The position numbers and the translations under genes are program-made. The notes beneath the pieces are model-generated. The model made no database searches. It was not told the origin of the DNA and was given only the letters and a program-made list of their open reading frames with translations. Of a stretch of DNA of 64,000 nt, positions 21,935 to 33,382 are shown piece after piece; within the stretch, counting starts at the first letter, position 1, and every line of letters begins with the position of its first letter. Origin of the DNA: Capillidium heterosporum (taxonomy: Eukaryota; Entomophthoromycota; Entomophthoromycetes; Entomophthorales; Capillidiaceae); assembly GCA_016630905.1 (NCBI GenBank), contig WBMQ01000009.1, forward strand, positions 1,240,001 through 1,304,000, written 5' to 3'.

Positions 21935-22345
21935 ATGACCTTGGTAGGAAACTTGAGAGTTACGGTAAAGGAAGCACGCAACTTGACCAACAAGGACGGA
22001 TTGTTCGGTAAGAACGACGCCTACGCCATAGTTAAAGTCGGTAAAAAGAAGGAGAAAACCAATATCCTGGCTAAAGCGGGAGCCAACCCCAAGTGGGACC
22101 AGACCTTCCACTTTGAGCTCAACAAAGGCGATGAGATCTCTATTGATGTTTACGACTATGACAAGCTTAAGGACGACATCATAGGCTCGGCTAAAATCCC
22201 CGAGTCGGCTATCCTCATCCAAGGAACCATCGAGAAGTGGTACCCTATTGGTCACGGTTCTAAAAACGCGGGTGAAGTTTGCTTGATTACCCATTTCCAA
22301 CCTGCCGGCACTTATGAACAGGGGGCTAATGTCCCTTCCCATTAA
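21935..22345 (+). CDS. Single C2-domain protein
   Basis: An intronless 136-residue ORF that is essentially one C2 domain: GNLRVTVKEARNLTNKD at the N-terminus, KNDAYAIVKVGKKKEKTN, the conserved NPKWDQTFHFEL block, and DEISIDVYDYDKLKDD. Asp residues in the KNDAY and YDYDKLKDD loops suggest Ca2+-dependent phospholipid binding, although ligands of the first loop (NKDGLFGKND) are only partly classical. Such small stand-alone C2 proteins are common in early-diverging fungi and plants; the client is unknown. A strong TATA box upstream and good codon use suggest high expression. Confidence 0.88.
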   Translation: MTLVGNLRVTVKEARNLTNKDGLFGKNDAYAIVKVGKKKEKTNILAKAGANPKWDQTFHFELNKGDEISIDVYDYDKLKDDIIGSAKIPESAILIQGTIEKWYPIGHGSKNAGEVCLITHFQPAGTYEQGANVPSH

Positions 22346-22485
22346 GGGTAAGAGCTTTGTTTGAGAATTAAATGGTTTGTATCTTTATATTATATTTCAT
22401 TTGTATGCCTTTAAATGCTAGTTTAAATAGGGATGCCTTAAAATAGTGACTTTTTATTTGACTTTTTCGGCATAGATTTAGTAGC

Positions 22486-23488
22486 TTATCCTACCATACT
22501 ACGTTTTCTACCTCTCAACCGAACTATATATATGGATTAATACAAATATTTATAAACAAACTTCTTTACCTTCCTTCAACTTTTCCAAAACCAAGTTGGA
22601 GTTTTTAGAATGAGGCTTTTGTACGTACCCGTTGACGATACTATCGAACTACAAAAATATACTTATCAGTAAACTTAACCACCGAATAACAAATATTTAC
22701 TAGTTGCTTAGCTTGGATAGGATGGGTAGTTGACAGAGCCCGCTCCAAGACATACAAGTCAACTGCCTTATCCTCCAGACATAAGTTAAAGTTGGTAGAC
22801 GTAATGAAACTCAATCCAAAATCGATAAAGTACAGCTTGGGCTTCTGGTCCGATTCCAATTCTTTGACTAAAAAGTTGGAGGTGGTCAAGTCGCCATGTA
22901 TAGTGTTGAGTTCGTGGTGTAAGGAACTTAGATGCTTGCCTAGGTTAAATAGTAGATCTAGATAAAATAATTATATCAATAAAGCTAAATACAATGCAAC
23001 TTTACCTTCTACTGTGGCCTCATAGTCCTTCAAGTGTACTTTGGTTTGTAGATAAGCTTTTAAACTTATGCCTTGGATAAATTCCATCATAAGGTATCCC
23101 TTAGCTCCATCCACATAATACAAAGTTGGGCTAGGTATTTTCACTTCCTTCAACCGGTTTAAAGTTCTTGCTTCCTATTGATGTTGTATATTGAAGGTTG
23201 GTAAATTTAGGATGTAAAGAATAAATTTACCTGTACTGTACGCCTCAAATTGAGCTTATCATCCAACTGTTGAATCCTATAGTTCTTTTTGAATCGATGC
23301 TTTATTATTACTTGTTTGGATAGGAAGTCGGAGTAGTGATACACTTTCTAAAAGTTGAATTTAAGTAGAGTTGTAACTAAATTTATATTTACTGCTTCAG
23401 CTCCTTGCGACAGTATCTTCAGCTTCGAATCATCTAAACCTGGAAACAGCTCGGCTGGCTCAAGTTTCTTTTCCAATGTAGTTGCCAT
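22486..23488 (-). CDS. BUD32: KEOPS/EKC complex kinase-like ATPase Bud32 (TP53RK)
   Basis: Six exons (23393..23488, 23231..23347, 23006..23174, 22701..22957, 22570..22648, 22486..22523) give 251 residues, the family size. Seen in order: SQGAEA nucleotide-binding turn, VIIKHRFKKNYR with the ATP-binding Lys, EARTLNRL helix, catalytic HGDLTTSNFLV, metal-binding YFIDFGLSF, and the hallmark C-terminal RLRGRKRSMVG encoded almost alone by the last 38-nt exon. Bud32 acts with Kae1 in t6A modification of ANN-decoding tRNAs. The exon 5 donor is needed to reach the last exon; reading through would give a truncated tail. All junctions keep frame, and this gene has no break. Confidence 0.93.
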
Positions 23489-23590
23489 TGTTTTTGAAAA
23501 TCTATCGAGTTGGCTATCTTGACAAAAATTGAATAGCAGTTCTAATTCTTAGATTCTGCAGTATTTGATTACATATCCTTTTGGATCATT

Positions 23591-23797
23591 TTATTGGATG
23601 GATCCAAGTAATTTATCACCTTGGTCCAAATTGATCACTACGATTTCGTATAAACCTTCACCATCACTACAGTATTGATATTGGAATTGTAGGATAGTGT
23701 AAAATTGAAGTAATCGATTTGGACTAGTAAATCTATCTTCCAAGTAGAAATCTGTCGATGGTAGTGATGTCTTTGTTGCTAAAGGCTTTACAAGCAA
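23591..23797 (-). CDS. Uncharacterised protein, C-terminal exon
   Basis: A 68-codon open frame ending in TAA-type stop at 23591 with a protein-like sequence (FYLEDRFTSPNRLLQFYTIL, then LYEIVVINLDQGDKLLGSIQ). Upstream minus-strand stretches near 23840-23910 and an ATG region near 24131 (MDLAAFVKLKLDVCCPKIE) probably hold earlier exons, but I could not find junctions that keep one frame. No family was recognised; strand alternation at the end suggests a folded domain. Confidence 0.4.
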   Translation of the reverse strand: MLVKPLATKTSLPSTDFYLEDRFTSPNRLLQFYTILQFQYQYCSDGEGLYEIVVINLDQGDKLLGSIQ

Positions 23798-24409
23798 AAT
23801 ACCTTTATAAAAGTTTAATGAAGATCCTGCCTACTGATTGATGGTACTTTTGGAGATGAAGCAAGAGTAGTCTCGACAGTAAATAGCTGTACAAGAGCTA
23901 TATAAACTTTAACAATAACTGCATAGCATATTTAGAGTAATATAGTATATTCTAATTGGTATATTAGCTTACTGTTTTGTTCATAAAAACCGCAAAGCTT
24001 CTTACAATTAAACTCAAAGACTTGTATAATTTTGTTGAGTTTTTTTTTATTAGGTCTGTAAATTTACAAGATCTCAATCTTTGGACAACATACATCCAGC
24101 TTCAGCTTCACAAATGCTGCCAAATCCATTTTTAGATCTAGGCCTTTTCTTCAACTTAATACGTAATTTTTAAAAGTGTAGGTAGCTGCTCCCTATAGAT
24201 ATGACATATTAATATACCAGGCCCCATCTGCCCTCAAGAGCTTAGCAGAAATCGACACTTCAAACCATTCCCAATCAAGTTAGGTAAGTTACCACGCTAC
24301 CCATGCACAGCCAACCAGAACTTACAGATTGTAGAATAACGTAAACCTGTGATTTAGACAAATTCCCACCCTACTTTTAAAACTAAACTAAAATTCCAAG
24401 CTACCCATC

Positions 24410-24616
24410 TTGACCCTAATTTCAAGTTTCAGGTTACCAAAACTGGAGCTACAGCATGTGACGTTACGCACCTACTCCAAGACCAGCAAATTGGACAAAT
24501 TATTGAAGCGTGGAGTGCTAATTGACATCGAACCAACATCTAACTTGGCTCCAACTTTCGACTCCACAACCATTATAAAAGTCTGTCATCCAATATCCAA
24601 TCAAGTTTTATTTTAA
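24410..24616 (+). CDS. Short ORF, possibly the last exon of a small gene
   Basis: Open frame rich in basic residues near its start (RTYSKTSKLDKLLKRGVLID) then NLAPTFDSTTIIKVCHP. It sits just upstream of the TspO-like gene and has no in-frame ATG near the left edge. A possible earlier exon around 24210..24275 ends at a GTAAGT. A mitochondrial or ribosomal small protein is conceivable but unsupported. Confidence 0.3.
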   Translation: MTLISSFRLPKLELQHVTLRTYSKTSKLDKLLKRGVLIDIEPTSNLAPTFDSTTIIKVCHPISNQVLF

Positions 24617-24692
24617 ACCGAAATGTCCACAACTAAAACTATTTAAGAACCAAAGTTAGCCCAAAACTACCTTTTTTAAACGTAAGCAAAGA

Positions 24693-25619
24693 ATGAGCTC
24701 CATCCGAACTATCAACTTCGAATCTTTATTTTCAACCAAGGTCCAGCGCTGTATTAACTTGGCCGCCTACATGTTGATGCTCTGCGTCAACTTCCATGGC
24801 CACAACGGTACCTTCCTCTACTCGTTACCTCAGATTGACCACCCTTCTATCCTTTTGCCATCGAGCTTAGCATTCATGGTTTGGATCCCCGTTCATCTGT
24901 TCGTCTTCACCTTTGTCCTGTACCAACTGCTACCCTCCACTTTCAACATCGCCTTTATTAACCAGGGTATATCCCCCTTCTTCCCTCTTCAGTGCCTGTG
25001 CAATGTAGCTTGGTTACTCATCTCCAATTGCACTGGACCCGATAGCCCCCACGCCCATTTACGCCCTTTGAGATTACTCTTCATCTACCTTTTGGTGGTT
25101 ACTCTAGCTATCTCTTACATCCGCGTCAACAATCGCGTCAAGGTTGACGAACTTAACAACGTTGAAGATGATAAGTTCTACCGCCACTACTTCTTGGCCA
25201 GATTGTGGTTGAGCTTATACTTAGCTTGGATTGTATTCGTAGCCCAAGTCGACACCTACGCTACCTTGGAAGTCCCTAGAAGCTTCTTTACTCACCTCTT
25301 GGCCTCCATTGACGTTTATGCTACCGCTCTCCTAACTTTGTACCTGTTGAAGGAGAGCAGCGATGCCGCTTTCGGATTCGTTATTGCTGATGTCCTGTTC
25401 TTCCTCTCGTTAAAGAATTACCCCTTGCGCAGTGGTGAAGATAACGGTGGCACCTCTTTCCAAGTCTATGTCGCTGCCTCCATCTCTTCATTTGTCCTTA
25501 CCATTGCTGCTTGCATCGCTTTGAAGAACAACTTTGTAAAGATGTTCTATCGTCACAACGGTACCCTCCCTACCACTGAAGATGAGTCTACTCCTATCTT
25601 GGCCGGTCAGTCTGCTTGA
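24693..25619 (+). CDS. Polytopic membrane protein resembling large TspO/MBR (tryptophan-rich sensory) proteins
   Basis: An intronless 308-residue ORF with eight to nine hydrophobic segments. LAFMVWIPVHLFVFTFVLYQ resembles the FAIWGPIY block and LSLYLAWIVFVAQVDTYATL the PFSLYLGWI block of the long TspO-related proteins of bacteria and fungi. The C-terminal tail is short and polar. TspO proteins bind porphyrins and sterols in membranes; for the long form the ligand is unknown. Coding usage is strong (C-ending codons), suggesting good expression. The family call is by motif shape and could be wrong; membrane topology is sure. Confidence 0.55.
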   Translation: MSSIRTINFESLFSTKVQRCINLAAYMLMLCVNFHGHNGTFLYSLPQIDHPSILLPSSLAFMVWIPVHLFVFTFVLYQLLPSTFNIAFINQGISPFFPLQCLCNVAWLLISNCTGPDSPHAHLRPLRLLFIYLLVVTLAISYIRVNNRVKVDELNNVEDDKFYRHYFLARLWLSLYLAWIVFVAQVDTYATLEVPRSFFTHLLASIDVYATALLTLYLLKESSDAAFGFVIADVLFFLSLKNYPLRSGEDNGGTSFQVYVAASISSFVLTIAACIALKNNFVKMFYRHNGTLPTTEDESTPILAGQSA

Positions 25620-26013
25620 TCGGATTTTTGATTTCCTATCATTAAATTGATTAATATTGTACTATTACTTTTAACTTAGATATATAATAAGTATGATGGT
25701 ATTTTTAACAAGACAGCTTTAATTTTAAATCACCATATTTTATTTAGTTCAAGTATCTCGGCATATTTCCCCGATATAAAGCTTATATACAATAGTTGTA
25801 AATTGGATACACCAACTTGAACGTTAAACCAAAAACAGAAATTTACTAGCAAAGCCCCATCAGAATCCTATATACTGACCATAAGCTACAGCTTAAAATA
25901 CAATTAATCTACAATGAAGCGTTTACTTCTAGAGTACTTGAAGACATATATTGAGCCTGCTGATATATCAACAAAATTAGTAAGTTTATTAAACAAGTAA
26001 AATAAAGATTTGG
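25620..26013. other. Convergent intergenic region
   Basis: About 390 nt of AT-rich 3' flank between two facing genes. Nothing else seen. Confidence 0.4.
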
Positions 26014-27306
26014 TCAGTCCAACTGCCAACGTTCGGAAGGTGGGTCGTTGTAAGGTGTGTTGGCCCTATTTCTGTACCTTCGGATCTGATGGGCCTCAAC
26101 TACAGTTTAAAGATATGTAAGTTCAAGCGAAATTAAATGACAAATAAAAGGTAGGCTTACTCTGCTCTAAGAGACCTTTACCGAAATCCAAGTAGCACAG
26201 CACCAAATTGAACCAAGTTACAATATTCAAAATCAGCGTAATACACACTAAATTATAAGTACCATTCAATCAATACATTTTGCAAAAAGCTAAAAATCTT
26301 ACGGGAGCTGGCCAAGTAATATTTGTTATTGGCAAACGGGTTTTCACCGTTGGGCAGGAGGAATAACAGTGCTAGGTAGTAGGCAAAGTAAGCCAAGGTA
26401 CCTACATGGGCTAGGATCATAATCATCATTATGGCTTTGTTCTCTTTCACCAACTTTTAAGGGGTTAGTTTATACAAAAGTAGTTGAAGTTACCGCATAG
26501 AAGGATAATCCCATCATTACTACGGCTATCGGTATAGCCAGTCCGACTTGAAGGCCAGTTAGCAACGGGTTGTCTGGAGTGTTAGTTGCCAGTTGCACGG
26601 CTACCGATATGGAGAAGAAAAGTTCCAACTGCAGTAGAACGATAAGTACTTGGTAATGTAAGTACATGCCTATTACAAAAGGATTAAGGGGAGGTTAGAA
26701 AGTTCAAGTTACGGTGCACAATCTCATCAGCACCCAGCTTCTTAAAGATCTTCCAACCGTACTCTTTATAAATTTCAAATCCTAAAACTATGTAAGAAAT
26801 TAAGCAACATCCCTCGACTATAATAATCGATATAATAAGTTTATCGGTATCTTCGAAACGGTCGTTGGTGCTTCGGTCATAGTTTAAATAGTACTGTTGG
26901 ATGACATAGGCCATACAAAAGAAGGTAAACAGTATAAAAGATATCAGCTGAATGGTATTTTTGTGGGTCATCTAATTCTATTAAAAAGTTGCAATATAAA
27001 AATAAAGCTACCGCATCCCAAACAATAACGACGGAAAACAGTTTGGCAACTAGAAATATCAGTCGGTAGACTCGATCGGCCTGACTTAAACTAACTATGT
27101 AGCTGATTAAGGCGACTATTACCACTGCTTGGAAGCACGCTAACCCTAGCATGACTTTGGCCCATACGAATTTGGGGAACTAGGTAGAAAGTAAACATGA
27201 GTTTGACTTTTATAAAATTAAATGGTCTTGTAAAAATAGATGAAATAGTTACCAAACGTCGGTTGCTTAAGCTGGGTTCTGATTTTACACCTATCTCTTC
27301 TGTCAT
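26014..27306 (-). CDS. UPF0658-type Golgi/endomembrane multi-pass protein
   Basis: Seven exons (27253..27306, 27012..27179, 26713..26971, 26494..26669, 26303..26453, 26161..26247, 26014..26099) give 326 residues with all frames kept. Seven membrane helices are visible, including ACFQAVVIVALISYIVSL, LIFLVAKLFSVVIVWDA and MMIMILAHVGTLAYFAYYL. The conserved element between helices is YGWKIFKKLGADEIVHRMYL, which matches the GW.IYKKIGAD..LRR.Y block of the UPF0658 Golgi membrane family. The C-terminus is short and polar (PPSERWQLD). Function in that family is unknown. Intron 4 ends in AAG (26454). Confidence 0.75.
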
Positions 27307-29663
27307 TTGCAAATTTATTAATTAGGAAATCTCAACTTCGAATTTAATTTATTGTAAAGTTGGCTCGTATAAGTCACTATTCGTGAGATTGTGCTGTTTT
27401 AAACTGGTAGCTTAGTATCCTTTTGGAGGTTTTTGGGTAGTCGTAGAGTTGGTGGCGAGTCTTGCAAGTATGAAGTTTGAAAGTTGGGTAAACGAACTGT
27501 TTGAAAAGTTAAACTTAAGATAAACTTTCAAAATTCCACAAGCTACTTAATCCTCAAACTGCAAAAGAAATTATACCCATCATAATCTTAGGGTGTATAC
27601 TCCTATAAGGGTAATTAAGTAAATTCCAATAGTGCAACAAGGCTTTGGATAGCCACCATTCCTTTATATCGTTCATAGCTGCTTGGATATACTTCAAATA
27701 GGGTGAAGCTATATCCATCAACAATCATTTATACATATAAACTTTATTTGTTTAAAGCATATAAGCTAAGACCACCATTATCAGTTTATAAAACGGATCT
27801 AGATCGTCGAGCAGGTATTAGGAGTGGTGCTGCCTATATATACAATCCAGAAAGTTTTATAAATAGCACAAAGTTGTATTTATAGGGAATGAAAGATAGC
27901 ATCTAAGAATAAATGGCTATTTTTATACCGGGATAGTTACACCACTTATGTAGAAATATATTTACATCAGTTGAGCTAGATGAATTGATACAGAGATGGA
28001 AAAGACTAGCAAACTATATTCAAATAAGTTAGATAAATTATATATATGTGCTTGTGAAGGATATTGGGTTTTTTGAACACTTCAGTTATATAGAATTTTC
28101 ATTCAAGGTCTAATATCTCCAATATTCTTAATAGCCTGCACATACGTTGTAAAGCCCACCATCCTACTGATGCAATTAGAAAATATCAAGGCTTCTCATG
28201 TTAGCTTAGACCAGCACGGAGCTCTACCTTCCAAAGTCTAAAAAACTTGAGCAGGCTTGATCCATCAAGTTTCAAAACATCTGATGATACTACTCTACAT
28301 AAACCCTAGAATATGTCAGCAGTTCTTATGATCTATATACACGTATTGTTTCACTAACTATATGAAAAAGACGTAGCTACCTCCAAAAAGTAAATTCAAA
28401 GGCAACGAGTGAGATGTTAATATACTGATTTACCTATCCTATTTCATAGAGGCTGTCGCTCAAGTGACAAACCAGATCAGCTTATAACAGGGTAGCTGTA
28501 CCAAGAACAGGTGGCCAAAATGTCTATAAAGAAGGTTGGAAGATGTTCACAAATATACCTTTATTTTTACGGAATTCCCATAAGAATATTTGGATTATAC
28601 AAGCTTAAACCGAAAGCTTTGTTAGAGTTATTAATCTGCTATACAGATGGATGCCAGCTACCTCCTAGTTGAATACTATGCTTCCTAAGAGAGTTTTTAC
28701 AGCAAATATGCACCATTTATAGAGAATCTGACTGCAGGACCAGCACCATCACAAGGACGCTGTCGAAAAAGATCACTACTACTACAAGATAACTGAAATT
28801 TAGGACATGTGCTAATTTACGACAGCGTTCAAGGAGATTGGTGCCACTTAAAGATGTACAAGTGTTAGCTGACGTCTTCTGGTAGGTCAGGAATTCAACT
28901 ATTATGTTGTATAGTTCCAATTGGAGTAAAATTACGATATCTTGCTATAGGTCATTAGGAGTGGTTTGATGCAGGACCTAGTAATTTGGCAAGCCACTCT
29001 GGTGCTACTTGAAGAATTCATGCAAGAGTATTGAGGCAGTCATCTGGAATACGATCAATTAGAGCTAGCTTAATTGGGATCACATCCCAATACGCTTATT
29101 AAAATGGAGTGTATCAGTGAAGATCTAGTTAGAGATAATTATACTAGAGAATGGCATTACAATATAGGAATCGACATAGCCTTGTCTTTTTTGTTAATAG
29201 TTAGTAATTCATTTTCACTTGTTACTGGCTTGAAGTAGCGTCGTTCAACTATTTTCCTTAAAGTATCCAATTCGAGAGGGTATAGTTCTTATACATGTGG
29301 AGCTTGAACTAACCAATTGTAAATTTGGTTGGGCTGTTGTCAGATGTACAGGACTATTTTCCACTAGTATTTGAGTTCACCAGTATCTTTAATATTGCTA
29401 TAGTAAAGATACCATATCTTTCTAATTACATATATTATCGATGTGACAATTCTTAGGCACAACGCGATGCCTGGATAGATCGAAAGAGTACTCTTGCATC
29501 TATGTGAAAGTAATGTCCACCTACCAAGCTTGGTGATCTAGAAGTCATCATTTTAAAAAGTGAAAAAGTGTCAAACATTTGAATTTGAATCTCAAGGCGA
29601 CCACCATCCTATTCAACTTATAAATATTGTAGGAAATAAAAGAACCAGTTTAAATTCAAAATT
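27307..29663. other. Gene-poor AT-rich region
   Basis: About 2.35 kb without a convincing gene. A minus-strand 67-codon frame at 28717..28920 (LAHVLNFSYLVVVVIFFDSV) and scattered coding-like pieces at 28980-29110 suggest a decayed membrane-protein gene, but no pair of pieces can be joined or assigned to a family. Confidence 0.35.
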
Positions 29664-30318
29664 TCAAGGCAAGATGGTTATAAAGCATCTTTTTATTTGA
29701 CATAACAGCAATTTTATTGACCCTAATAGCACTTTTGCTGCTTCTTGAAGTATTCTAGCTAGCTGTTTAACTCTTTCACTTCTACCCTTGATAGAGCCAT
29801 CAACTTGTTGACTCTTCCCCCTTTTAACCCTCAGAACTCCAACGTTCCCCAGGATCTCAGGATTCTTCTCCAGTTTCTGTGTCTGTTCAATTACCACCTT
29901 TTCTTTTGTACCTAAATATTATTTTCGATGATCTTTATGAGTACCTCAGGGTCATATCTACTTTGATGTAACTTTTTCCATTTTTACATATATAATTCTA
30001 GATTCTATAAGTAGCTTTGTGTCTACTTCTACGGCATGTGGATTGATCTTTCCATTTTAAATTGATATGTTTATTGATGAGTAGTCCCAAGTATTTGCAG
30101 TTTCTACATCTTAGAGTCAGGTTAAAAGGAGTGCTAGTTTCGCCTACATATTGGACTTTAATGAACTGAGGAGCTTTGGTTAGCCCATTCAGACTATAGA
30201 TCTCTAAACTGCTGGAATTGTCGTTGGATATAAGCTCGCTTGAGCTATTTCCTTGGGCTAACGCGTTGAGGACATTGAAAAAGATGAAGTACAGAGTTGG
30301 TAAGTTTCGGAATTGCAT
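29664..30318 (-). CDS. Putative secreted protein, lineage-specific
   Basis: The first exon (within 29998..30318) begins with a good signal peptide: MQFRNLPTLYFIFFNVLNAL then AQG, a likely signal peptidase site, followed by an N-glycosylation-rich stretch (NSSSELISNDNSSS) and a CRNC pair. A second basic, helical exon lies at 29664..about 29915 (EQTQKLEKNPEILGNVG ... RVKQLARILQEAAKV). A middle exon near 29930-29990 (YICKNGKSYIKVDMTLR) is plausible. I could not settle the exact junctions. No family recognised; a small secreted, perhaps effector-like protein is inference. Confidence 0.45.
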
Positions 30319-31799
30319 GCATTTCTAGGCCCAAAGCGACTTGACTGCTTATATACTGTAGTTTTGATCACTAGATATTTATTTTTTCTGAATATTCTTT
30401 TAATAACTTTAAAATTTTAATAATTTGTATGTATATACTTGAAGGTTAGTTTTAAATTTTGAATGAAGTCAATGATTTTTTACCTATAAATACACACTTT
30501 ATTTTTTGAAGTTTAAATTCTTTAATGGAGGTTGACTGAAACAAAAAAGGATGATCAAAGTTACGATACTATTTTGCAATAAACTTTGCTACTTTTTCCC
30601 AATTTCTTGGTCAAAATATTGGCAGCGAATTGGGATTCATTTTGGCAAAGTTCACCTACCTAAACTTTGAAACTTTTGACTTGGGCTCATAGTATATACT
30701 CCCTTCATTTTCCTAAACAGACTTGACCTATTTGGAAACATTCTTTATCAAAATACACCAGTGATTTGATAGCTAAAATTTTTTTATTTGTATAGTTTTT
30801 TGAAAACTTTATCCAGGCTAGAACGCCTAGTCTAGGTTTAGTGAAATTAACTTGAATATTTGGATCTCGACAGTCGGAAAGAACTCTAATATCAAAGAAT
30901 TAGCTATGATTCAGGTATATATAGATCATTGTTGTAGTTGCCTTATCGTCGAGAAGGGATAGGTAGCGTTGCAACGTATTGTATATCGAATTTTCAAATT
31001 AAATGTAGATTTTTAAAACTATCAATTTCACTGTTACAACATAAAAATTGGTATAAGACAAGTGTTGTGAAAAGTCATACTGCATGTTTGGGCAAGGAGG
31101 AAGTTGAATTTTTATTATATTTCAATCCAAATTGCACATTTCTTTTTCCAAAAATTGTACTATTTAAAATAAAGTTAAGAAGGCATTGCGATATATAAGA
31201 AAAAACTATTTATATATATGAACCAGTATAAATAGATAGTGGAAATAAAAAGTCAAAAACGTGGTTTTTAGGAGGGATAGCTCGTTACGATTTCACTTTT
31301 TTAGATCTCTATTTTTATCATACTTTTTGACCGTACTAGCTCAGGTATAAAAGTAGCTTCAGCTTGCCCTAAAGTATGAGACAGATTCACTTTTAAAATA
31401 TTGCTAGAATCATAGTATTACAAACTATTTAGAATTCTTGAGAATTCGATATTTCAAAAACTGTCCCTTCTGTTGTACCGAAAACTTGAACTTATATTCC
31501 ACCTTTTAGCCAAAACTTCATAAATAGTTAAACGGTTATATTCATATACTTTATTTTAGTAGTATAATGATAAATTTTTACTACGGAGGTTTGTCTACAT
31601 TAAATAATCACTATACCCTGTTTCAATTTAACTTTTCCAAACCTTTTCTATTAAAATCCGTTAACTTCTTTAGGTCAGTATTTTGGTTCGGAGCATCACA
31701 TTTTGCGAATTCTAAAAGAACTACTTCAAGTATATATATATGTAGATGTGAGTGCATCTATTCTTAAAAAACTAAATAAACACATTAGTACAAACAAAC
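30319..31799. other. Gene-poor AT-rich region
   Basis: About 1.5 kb, strongly AT-rich. ORFs at 30938..31198 and 31567..31767 have random-like composition. No repeat or RNA gene seen. Confidence 0.35.
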
Positions 31800-32354
31800 A
31801 TGTTCTCCGAAAAGCCTTACACCTCTCCCATCCCAACTAGCCCAGTCAAAACCTACAGTGTCATCGAACGCGGTTTCTTTTGGAAAGAATACGAGCTCAT
31901 TAACGATGCAAACTCCGAAATCGATTACGTATTCAAACCCAGCTGTCTTAAGTTGCAGGCTGAAACTTCAACCGGAAACTCCATAGCTGTTATGTATAAA
32001 CCCAGTGGCCTCTGTTTAACCCGGTACGTCAAATTAAATAAGGAGTACTTCAACGACAAAATCAAATACGATCTCATCGAATTTTTACCAACCTTGATGC
32101 CTGGATTAGGGTACCCTTATTCCATTACTTTAAAGACGAACGGTAGTGAAGATCAAGAGTTCCAATGGCAACGTAAAAGTATATTAGGATGTGTTTACGA
32201 GTTCAGTTCGAAACTTCAACCGGATGTTATTCTAGCTGAGTTTCAATATCGCATTGGTGTAAACCATATTGGGAACTTCAAGTTCAATGTCGAGATGGAT
32301 AAGGTAGATCAAACTATTGTTGCCTATCACTTTGGCCTATGTATTGCAACGTAA
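31800..32354 (+). CDS. Uncharacterised intronless protein, possible tubby-C/LURP-one-like beta-barrel
   Basis: A 184-residue ORF with start and stop well placed between AT-rich flanks. Predicted beta-rich pattern: FFWKEYELINDANSEIDYVF, GNSIAVMYKPSGLCLTRYVK, EFQWQRKSILGCVYEFSS, VILAEFQYRIGVNHIGNFKF, then a C-terminal hydrophobic helix QTIVAYHFGLCIA. Alternating strands closed by a central C-terminal helix recall LURP-one/scramblase-type barrels, but that is shape only. A decayed copy of this gene lies at 42622..43178, showing that it belongs to a local duplicated family. Confidence 0.7.
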   Translation: MFSEKPYTSPIPTSPVKTYSVIERGFFWKEYELINDANSEIDYVFKPSCLKLQAETSTGNSIAVMYKPSGLCLTRYVKLNKEYFNDKIKYDLIEFLPTLMPGLGYPYSITLKTNGSEDQEFQWQRKSILGCVYEFSSKLQPDVILAEFQYRIGVNHIGNFKFNVEMDKVDQTIVAYHFGLCIAT

Positions 32355-33382
32355 CTTGACCGCTGAAACTCCAACTGATATGGATGCTTAAGCCTATCTG
32401 ACCTATATGGCTTTGTATAAATTTTACTTGTAGAAACATTGGTCTATCCACTATATTATCCTATCTTACTATTTTAATAAATATATCTAAAATATATATG
32501 CCGTGTTTATAAAAATTATTTTTAATAGTTTAGGTTTTTATATGACATTTTTCAACTAAATATCCTGTTGAAATCAAAGGAAGGCTTCAGACAAATAGCC
32601 TATAGCTCATTTACTACCGCCTCCCTTAGTCAGCCTTAGAAAAGGTAGCTGTAAAGTTAGGTGGGGCTTGACTTCAGCTACAAAAGTTGAAAGTTCAACT
32701 CAATTTCCTATCATTAAACCTATAGTGAAGAGGTATATGAATTGTTGAAGAAAGATTCATTGGGAAAGCTAATGGATTTTAGCATGGGCGTCACAAGTCC
32801 AAAGCTACGGATGAAACTATTGTCTTACATATATTTTAAGTTAAAATAGGTTTAGATATATATTTTACTGCACCACTCTTCCATCTTTCCTTTTAAAAAT
32901 CTCTGTTTAGATAAACCGCCTGTTCATAAAATTGAAGGTGATAGACAAACTTGTGGCGTATTATTGAAAAGTGACGTAAATATTGATACAAAATTTAGAT
33001 TGGATTTCGATGCTGCTCATAAAATACTATATCGATACGATATCTTACCACTGTATTTTACTTTCCTTCATTTCAAAATATAGATTGATGTGCTTATAAT
33101 AAAAGCTTTCTCCTTTACACTTAGATTTCAAATTGGTTGATGGATTTGGAGATCTAGGCGGATATTCCTTCACTAAAGAATGTCTTGAGAGAATGGGGAA
33201 ATAGATTCTTAAAAGTTTATTTTCGAATCAAGAGTTGTGGTGGAGAGAAGTCTATCGTGTGCTTCTACTTTAATAAACTTTCTTAGTGTCACTGAATTTT
33301 TAAAACTTATACATCAACTACCCTTTCCATTTAAAGGACAATATTTTATAGTATATATCATTAGCTACATACTTACCAACAT
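32355..33382. other. Intergenic
   Basis: About 1 kb of AT-rich sequence with no supported exon. TATATA tracts occur near 32490 and 32850. Confidence 0.35.

Noticed and set aside
28717-28920. A 67-codon minus-strand frame as a membrane receptor gene
   Set aside because: Only one hydrophobic segment is open and flanking pieces do not join in frame; it is noted only as possible decay.
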